Shown here: in pieces, positions 32,213 to 37,269 of the stretch
How positions within the stretch are numbered: the stretch's first letter is position 1
Layout of the letters: each line of letters starts with the position of its first letter
Assembly: GCA_029247785.1 (NCBI GenBank)
Contig: JAQWKP010000340.1
Span: 1-37,269, forward strand
Source of the DNA: Novosphingobium sp.
Lineage (GTDB): Bacteria > Pseudomonadota > Alphaproteobacteria > Sphingomonadales > Sphingomonadaceae
Direction: 5' to 3'
Length of the DNA: 37,269 bases
Made by a program: the position numbers and the translations under genes
Notes under the pieces: model-generated
Databases searched by the model: none
Told to the model about the DNA's origin: nothing
Seen by the model: only the letters and a program-made list of their open reading frames with translations

Positions 32213-33301
32213 TCACTGCACCTTGGAAAAATCGAGATCCTTGGCAGTAAAGACGCGGATTGGCTCACCCTGGCGCACGCGGATGGTCGGCCCCATCTGT
32301 CCATTCTGATTGACAGCCGCGGCTGCAGCAGACTGGCCGCCGCCGGCGATGATCACGCCGCTATTGCCGCCAATCGCCGACAACCCGCCGACCACCGAGA
32401 GCAGCAGGGCCGAGCCGAAGCGCGAGAAGAAATGCGAATTGACCTTGCCGGCCAACCCGGTCTCGCCGCCAAAACCGATCGCCGGTGAGCCGAGATTGAC
32501 CGAGACCCCGTCGGGCCGGATAACTCTTGTCCAGATCACATAGGCGCGTTTCTGGCCCGCCGAGAGGCCTGACTTATACTGGCCGATCAGCCGCGATGAG
32601 CGCGGCACCAGGACATGCCTTCCATCGAAACTCCTGACATCGGCGCTGACGATCGCGCGGACAAAACCGGGAACGTCGGTGTTGATCGCGGTCTCCAACA
32701 CGGCGGGGATCAGCGTGCCCTGAGTCACGGTGGTCGCCGGATCGAAATTCGCCGCAGCTGTTGCGGTGGTGTTGCCGAGCCCGCCCAGCCGCGCGGCAAA
32801 GTCCTCATTGGAGTTGCCCTTGCCCGCAGCGCCCACCGTCGGCGCCAGCGCAGCCACGACGGGGCCGGGAAGGGCGCTGGCATCGAACGTCACGGTGGGG
32901 CTGGAATGCGGATTGACGGCAAATGACGAAGCCGCCTGGGGCGGTGCCGCCAGCACCGGAGAAGGCTGTACCTCTTGCGGAGCAGGCGCGACCTGCGGCA
33001 GCACGCCCGGCTGCGCGGGAGCCGGAACTGCTGCCACCTGCCGCACGGGGGCAGGCGAGGACGCCTGCTGCGTAGCGTCTTCGCGGGCCGCGTTCATGCT
33101 CCATAGCGTCAAGCCGCCCAGCGCAGCGACGATGGCGATTCCGGCGACCAGCCCGAGCCCGTCACCGCGTTTTCTCTGGCTGACCACCGGCAGGACGGTG
33201 CGCGTCGCCAGATCGATAATCTCAGCGCCTTCACCAGCTTCGCGCGGATCGCGGGCCCGGTCTTCGCTGGACCTTTCGCGCAATGTCGAATTGGGAGCCA
33301 T
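32213..33301 (-). CDS. virB10: Type IV secretion system protein VirB10/TrbI
   Basis: A 362-residue core-complex component that spans from the inner membrane to the outer-membrane pore. A cytosolic N-terminus of about 45 residues precedes one transmembrane helix (GLVAGIAIVAALGGLTLWSM). A long Pro/Ala/Gln-rich periplasmic stretch follows (about 70-150), and then the conserved VirB10 beta-barrel domain: TLIPAVLETAINTDVPGFVRAIV, GRHVLVPRSSRLIGQYKSG and the C-terminal antenna region GSALLLSVVGGLSAIGG. The stop of virB9 lies three bases before its ATG. It is the last gene of the virB operon in this window and is followed by unrelated gdhA, with no VirB11 ATPase gene after it. Confidence 0.93.
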   Translation of the reverse strand: MAPNSTLRERSSEDRARDPREAGEGAEIIDLATRTVLPVVSQRKRGDGLGLVAGIAIVAALGGLTLWSMNAAREDATQQASSPAPVRQVAAVPAPAQPGVLPQVAPAPQEVQPSPVLAAPPQAASSFAVNPHSSPTVTFDASALPGPVVAALAPTVGAAGKGNSNEDFAARLGGLGNTTATAAANFDPATTVTQGTLIPAVLETAINTDVPGFVRAIVSADVRSFDGRHVLVPRSSRLIGQYKSGLSAGQKRAYVIWTRVIRPDGVSVNLGSPAIGFGGETGLAGKVNSHFFSRFGSALLLSVVGGLSAIGGNSGVIIAGGGQSAAAAAVNQNGQMGPTIRVRQGEPIRVFTAKDLDFSKVQ

Positions 33302-33304
33302 CGA

Positions 33305-34153
33305 TCAGTTCCTTTCCAATGAGCGGGAGGCTGGCAGCTTGGCGGCCAAGAACACAAGCCCAGAAGACGTTGGCGTAGACGATGCCGAGGAGTTGCTGGC
33401 ATCTGACACCTCATGCAGGTTTTCAAGCGTCGCGCTGGCCTTGCCGGATCGCAACAAAATCCGCGAAGGCACTTCGCCGATGACGATGGTATCGCCCCTG
33501 ACCGAGTAATTGACCGGGCCTTCATCACCCTGCTCGTTTTCGACCAGTATCGCCGGAATCGCTCGCTTGGCCGGCCACAGCAGATAGGTAGCATTGCCGT
33601 CATCATAGATGCGCGAGGGCATCAGCTCGGCATCGCCCTTGCGCTTCCAGGCAAAGTTGAGCGTCGCCGGGTCTGCGGGCGCAATCGCCGGATCGCCCGA
33701 CAGCAAGTCCTGCTCCAGCTCATTCAGCGCCAGCTGCCGTTCCTCGCGAGCCTTCGCAGCGGCGAGCTTCTCTTCTTCGGGATAGGTGAAGCGCAGCAAG
33801 TAAACCGGCTTGGCTCTGGACGAGGCGACAAGATCGAAGAAATAGGTGTGGCGGTCGGTCACCACCGTCATATTGGTGCGCGCGCCGGCCTCGAGCGGCT
33901 TGACGAACAGCAGGTTCGCCCGCTTGTTCGGCGTTATCTGCCACTTGGCCGAATCGCCCACCGCGACATTCTCGATATGCTCGTTCTCGCCGAAACTGAT
34001 GGTCGCCTGAACCCCGAGCCTGCCATCGATCCGCACGACTTCGTCTTCTGCAAAGACCCGGCTCACCAAGCGGTCGTCGGCCAGCGCCAAAGCCGCGGGA
34101 GCCATGGCCGCCAGCGCCGTCACTAGGGCCACGAGCTGCTTGCGCATTCTCAC
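33305..34153 (-). CDS. virB9: Type IV secretion system protein VirB9/TrbG
   Basis: A 282-residue periplasmic and outer-membrane core protein that partners VirB10 and usually a VirB7 lipoprotein. A signal peptide is present (LVALVTALAAMAPAALALA). The family segments IENVAVGDSAKWQITPNKRANLLFVKPLE and RTNMTVVTDRHTYFFDL lie in the N-terminal domain, and NFAWKRKGDAELMPSRIYDDG in the C-terminal domain. The start is a GTG that overlaps the virB6 stop (GTGA) with GGAG eight bases upstream. The ATG two codons later is an alternative. No VirB7-like lipoprotein or VirB8 gene lies between it and virB6. Confidence 0.93.
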   Translation of the reverse strand: MRMRKQLVALVTALAAMAPAALALADDRLVSRVFAEDEVVRIDGRLGVQATISFGENEHIENVAVGDSAKWQITPNKRANLLFVKPLEAGARTNMTVVTDRHTYFFDLVASSRAKPVYLLRFTYPEEEKLAAAKAREERQLALNELEQDLLSGDPAIAPADPATLNFAWKRKGDAELMPSRIYDDGNATYLLWPAKRAIPAILVENEQGDEGPVNYSVRGDTIVIGEVPSRILLRSGKASATLENLHEVSDASNSSASSTPTSSGLVFLAAKLPASRSLERN

Positions 34154-35391
34154 TGCATCTTCTCCTTGCCCATGCTTTTCAACATGGCGCGCCCGCTGTC
34201 ATTCGATGCTGCGCGAAAGCGGCTGCCAATGCCGCGCGCGCGATCTTGCACGCGTGATTGCAGCGGTTCGACACCACCGCCTGCCACCAGAGTTGTCACC
34301 CTGCGGTGGGCCGGGCTGCTCGCTGGCTCATGCGCACTACTCGTCGCCAGCGCCTCGGATTGCTGCAGATGCGCCCCATTGGCTGCGCTCGTTGCGGGTC
34401 GATGCATCCCGGCGGCAGGGGCCGCAGTCGGCACCGTCGCAGGCAATGGGGCGGACAAGGCAACCTCTCTCTCACCGCGGCCGGAAGAGGCGAGGCCGAA
34501 GACCTGCCAGCCAGACACCATCGTCACCGCCACTTTCATCACCATCGCCATCAGCGCAACATGCACCGATGCGACCAGGAACAGGGCCATGGCGGCCCGT
34601 CCGCTGATCTCGCCAAGCAACGCGCTCTGCGACAAAGCGGAAATTACCGGCACCAGCATTTCCAGCGCAATCGAGCCGCCCAGCACCACCAGCAGCGGAA
34701 CCAGCGCTGTCAGCACCACGCCTTTCAGCCAACCCGCCGTCAGCCCGCGCGTGCTTCCAAACAATGCGAGCACCACGAATATCGGGCCCAGCGCCATCAG
34801 CACCGCCAACGCAATCCGCGCAGCCAGCAGCACGCCCACCGTGCCGAGCAACAGCAATAACGCGCCAAGCCACATGATATCGGCCGGTTTGAACATGCCG
34901 GCTGCACCGCTGGCAAGCGCCTGTGAGCCAGCTTCGGTAGCACCTGCAGCACCGGCCGCGCTCGCCAACTTGCCAATTTCGGAAATCGCGGCGAACACGA
35001 TGTCGATGCGGTCAGCGAAGATCAGGCTCGCCGAGCCCTTAGAGCCTGTCAGCATCGATGCGACCCAGTCTGGGCCCGCCACGGCGAGGTTCCACAGCAC
35101 CTGACTATAGGCGATCCAACTTGTCGCAAAGGTCAGCACCAGGCCCAGCGTCAACATGCGCGGAGTCAGAGCCGAAATGCCCAATGTCGATCGCCCGGTC
35201 AGCAATGACAGCGCAAAAAAGGCGATATACAGCGTCAGGCAAATCGTCAGCACCGGCACCAGCGCACCCTCGGCCCCGAATAGCCGGTTAAAGGCGCCAG
35301 CCGTCATCTCGCCAGCCACGCAATCGACCGCGCGCAACGACGGAGCGACCCCAGCCGAGGCAAATTCGACGAGCTGGTCGCAAGCGCTCAT
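34150..35391 (-). CDS. virB6: Type IV secretion system inner-membrane protein VirB6/TrbL
   Basis: A 413-residue polytopic inner-membrane subunit of the secretion channel. About six hydrophobic helices are visible, for example VLTICLTLYIAFFALSLLTG, MLTLGLVLTFATSWIAYSQ, LGALLLLLGTVGVLLAARIALA and ALFLVASVHVALMAMVMKVA. The motif RIALAVLMALGPIFVVLALFG is typical of VirB6. The last about 110 residues are hydrophilic, rich in Ala, Pro and Ser, and presumably extend from the membrane. Its ATG overlaps the virB4 stop by four bases (ATGA), and its stop overlaps virB9 in the same way, so the three are translationally coupled. Confidence 0.9.
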   Translation of the reverse strand: MSACDQLVEFASAGVAPSLRAVDCVAGEMTAGAFNRLFGAEGALVPVLTICLTLYIAFFALSLLTGRSTLGISALTPRMLTLGLVLTFATSWIAYSQVLWNLAVAGPDWVASMLTGSKGSASLIFADRIDIVFAAISEIGKLASAAGAAGATEAGSQALASGAAGMFKPADIMWLGALLLLLGTVGVLLAARIALAVLMALGPIFVVLALFGSTRGLTAGWLKGVVLTALVPLLVVLGGSIALEMLVPVISALSQSALLGEISGRAAMALFLVASVHVALMAMVMKVAVTMVSGWQVFGLASSGRGEREVALSAPLPATVPTAAPAAGMHRPATSAANGAHLQQSEALATSSAHEPASSPAHRRVTTLVAGGGVEPLQSRVQDRARGIGSRFRAASNDSGRAMLKSMGKEKMQ

Positions 35392-37269
35392 TCGGCTGCC
35401 TCTTTCCAGTCGACACTATCGCTCTCGTCCCGCCTGTCACCGGGCCAGTCCGCGCCTGTCAGATGCGAGTACCAACCCGCTGGATCATCGCCATGGGTTT
35501 CACGCAAACCATCGAGCTTCCTCACGGTCGCCTCGCGCCCCGACAGCACAGTGAGCACTTCGGGCATGCCGGACAGGTCGAGGCGCACCACCACGGAGGC
35601 ATCGGCCTGGCGGATCAGGAAACAGCGCGAATGGGCAGGCAGGGTGCGGATCACCTCAAGCTCATGCAGCGTCAGGCCGAAGCCCTCGCAATAATCCTCG
35701 GGCCGCGCCCTTGCATTGGGCGTGAAGATCATCGTCGCGGTCTGTTCGACCAGCGCCGGACCGATCCGCGAATCGAGTGCATCACGCGCCGACTGCGTGG
35801 CAAAGCCGACCAGGGCATTGCGCTTCCTCAACGTCTTGAGCCAGTCGCGGATGCGATGGGCGAAGACATCGTCATCCAGTGCCTTCCAGCCCTCGTCGAT
35901 CAGGATCATGGTCGCTTCCCCGTCGAGCCGCTCCTCGATGCGATGAAACAAATACATCATCACCGGCGTGCGCAAGCGTGGGCTTTCCAGCAGGGCAGTC
36001 ATATCGAAGCCCAGCACCCGGTGCGAAAGGTCGAGCTGGTCCTGCTCATTGTCGAACAACCAGCCATGCTCGCCGCCGCCATTGGGGCCATCGACGATCC
36101 AGGCATCCAGCCTGCTCGCCAGATCGCCCGGCTCAGGCCGCCGGCTTCCGGCAAGCAATTCGCGGAAATGCGACAAGCGCCGCAACGAGGCCTCATTGGC
36201 AAAAGCCGCATCGACCGCACCGGCGATGATCGCTTCCTCTTCGGGTCCTGCCGCCTTCAGCAATACGCCGAGCCAGTCGCGCAGGAATGATCGGTCGGAA
36301 GGCGTATCGGGGAGCGCCAACGGGTTGAAGCCGGTCGGATGACCCGCCGCGATCCGGCTATAGGTGCCGCCAATCCCGCGCAGGAACACTTCACCGCCGC
36401 GATCCTTGTCGAACAGGATGGTGCGCGGCTCGAACTTCTGGGCCTGCGCCGCGAGGAAATTCATCACCACCGTCTTGCCCAAGCCAGACGGGCCGATCAC
36501 GGTGAAATTGCCAAGGTCGCCCCCGCCCGAACCAGAGCCATGAAAATTGAAGAAAAACGGCGTCGAGCTGGTGGTGGTGAGCAGCGTCACCGCTTCGCCC
36601 CAATGATTGCCCGAGGCCTGTCCCATGGCGAAACCGTGGAACGATCCGAAACAGGCCATATTCGCCGAAGAGATCAGCGAACGGCGCACCAGATAGTCTT
36701 CATTGCCCGGCATCTGGCCCCAGAAGGCGGGTTCCAGATTGACTTCCTCACGCACCGCGATCGCTCCGGCATCGGCCAGCGCCGCCGAGCAGGCTGCACT
36801 CACCGAATCGAGCGTTTCCAGGTCACCTGCACGCACCAGCAGCGAGAGGTGGTGATCGCCAAAACCGGCAGAGCCGGTGCCCAGTGCATCGCGGGCCGAA
36901 GCCATTTCGCGCCGCTCTGACACGGCCTCCTCATCCGCGCTTCTGAGCCGTCTGACTGCCAGATCGATCCGCTCGCGCGCTACCTGCCGGTCGGCCGGGG
37001 CATAGCTCTCGCTCAGCACCAGCTCGGCGGGCAGTCTGAGCAACGCGTCGGTCAGGCCCGGCGCAGTGGTGTCAGGATAATCCTTGAGGCTGATGATCGC
37101 TGCGAAGTCCTGAGCACCGCCGCCGCGCAGTTCCAGCGCATCGAGCCCGAAACTCACCCGTCGGTATGGCAACATGTGGCCGATATCGGTTTCATCCACC
37201 GGACGCCGCACCGGGCGCATCTCGCCATTGTAAAGCGCCGAAAGCAGCTCAAGCACTTCCGAGCAGTTT
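35388..37269 (-). CDS. virB4: Type IV secretion ATPase VirB4 (5' end cut by window edge)
   Basis: Energising ATPase at the base of the type IV secretion channel. At least 626 codons are in the window. The ORF track begins at an internal GTG (37256), but the frame stays open to the right edge (Asn-Cys-Ser-Glu before it), so the true start lies outside; VirB4 proteins are usually about 790 residues. The N-terminal domain includes RRVSFGLDALELRG. The Walker A motif is GPSGLGKTVVMNFL, Walker B is ATMILIDEGWKALDDDVF, and GFATQSARDAL is the conserved Gln-containing motif. The order virB4-virB6-virB9-virB10 follows the usual one with virB5, virB7 and virB8 missing between them. Confidence 0.94.
   Translation of the reverse strand, partial: NCSEVLELLSALYNGEMRPVRRPVDETDIGHMLPYRRVSFGLDALELRGGGAQDFAAIISLKDYPDTTAPGLTDALLRLPAELVLSESYAPADRQVARERIDLAVRRLRSADEEAVSERREMASARDALGTGSAGFGDHHLSLLVRAGDLETLDSVSAACSAALADAGAIAVREEVNLEPAFWGQMPGNEDYLVRRSLISSANMACFGSFHGFAMGQASGNHWGEAVTLLTTTSSTPFFFNFHGSGSGGGDLGNFTVIGPSGLGKTVVMNFLAAQAQKFEPRTILFDKDRGGEVFLRGIGGTYSRIAAGHPTGFNPLALPDTPSDRSFLRDWLGVLLKAAGPEEEAIIAGAVDAAFANEASLRRLSHFRELLAGSRRPEPGDLASRLDAWIVDGPNGGGEHGWLFDNEQDQLDLSHRVLGFDMTALLESPRLRTPVMMYLFHRIEERLDGEATMILIDEGWKALDDDVFAHRIRDWLKTLRKRNALVGFATQSARDALDSRIGPALVEQTATMIFTPNARARPEDYCEGFGLTLHELEVIRTLPAHSRCFLIRQADASVVVRLDLSGMPEVLTVLSGREATVRKLDGLRETHGDDPAGWYSHLTGADWPGDRRDESDSVDWKEAAE

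Noticed and set aside
33413-36290. Plus-strand ORFs 33413-34126, 34166-35104 and 35463-36290
   Set aside because: Shadows of virB9, virB6 and virB4, which have clear family motifs and coupled overlaps.
1-37269. CRISPR arrays, insertion sequences, tRNA or rRNA genes
   Set aside because: None recognised: no regularly spaced direct repeats, no transposase-like protein and no tRNA-like segment were seen by eye. A tRNA search program would be the decisive check.

Overview
The window looks like chromosomal DNA of a GC-rich alphaproteobacterium, most likely a sphingomonad or Erythrobacter-like member of the Sphingomonadales. The basis is the DUF3576 lipoprotein–leuS pair, the style of the MurA, GalU and LeuS proteins, a small RHH_4 ribbon-helix-helix protein and a NodT-type EmrAB system. 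No rRNA, tRNA, CRISPR array or insertion sequence was recognised.

Layout. 1-2023 (minus): leuS, running off the left edge, and its DUF3576 lipoprotein partner. 2331-5766: an exported protein of unknown function, a small RHH protein, murA (minus) and galU (plus). 5792-9860 (minus): a translationally coupled tripartite efflux set (EmrA, EmrB, NodT-type outer membrane factor). 10164-20703 (plus): a tightly packed operon of a pentaheme cytochrome, a tandem HbpS-like lipoprotein, a predicted outer-membrane beta-barrel, a 1387-residue decaheme cytochrome with LVIVD repeats, a methyltransferase and an SMR transporter. 20708-26682 (minus): a second operon converging on the first, made of an 815-residue flavin/cyclic-nucleotide-binding/four-[4Fe-4S] oxidoreductase, a five-helix membrane protein resembling a b-type cytochrome, an FHA-TM-decaheme fusion and a class III cyclic nucleotide phosphodiesterase-like protein. 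26803-27729 (plus): a CcmI/CycH-like TPR protein divergent from the second operon. 28207-30069: a membrane sulfatase-superfamily protein with an AT-rich 5' end. 30098-32058 (minus): a Pycsar-effector-like membrane protein behind gdhA. 32213-37269 (minus): virB10, virB9, virB6 and virB4 of a type IV secretion system, with virB4 running off the right edge.

The most interesting part is 10.1-27.7 kb. Read together, the two convergent operons could form a complete electron route: cytosolic NAD(P)H to FAD and four iron-sulfur clusters, through a membrane cytochrome, to a membrane-anchored periplasmic decaheme, to a periplasmic pentaheme, and across the outer membrane through a barrel/decaheme pair. 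That gives 25 CXnCH haem sites in three proteins. The oxidoreductase has two cyclic-nucleotide-binding domains with intact phosphate-binding motifs, and the same operon ends with a phosphodiesterase-like gene. This suggests a respiratory or extracellular-electron-transfer module gated by a cyclic nucleotide. The individual domains are seen in the sequence; the chain, its direction and the gating are inference.
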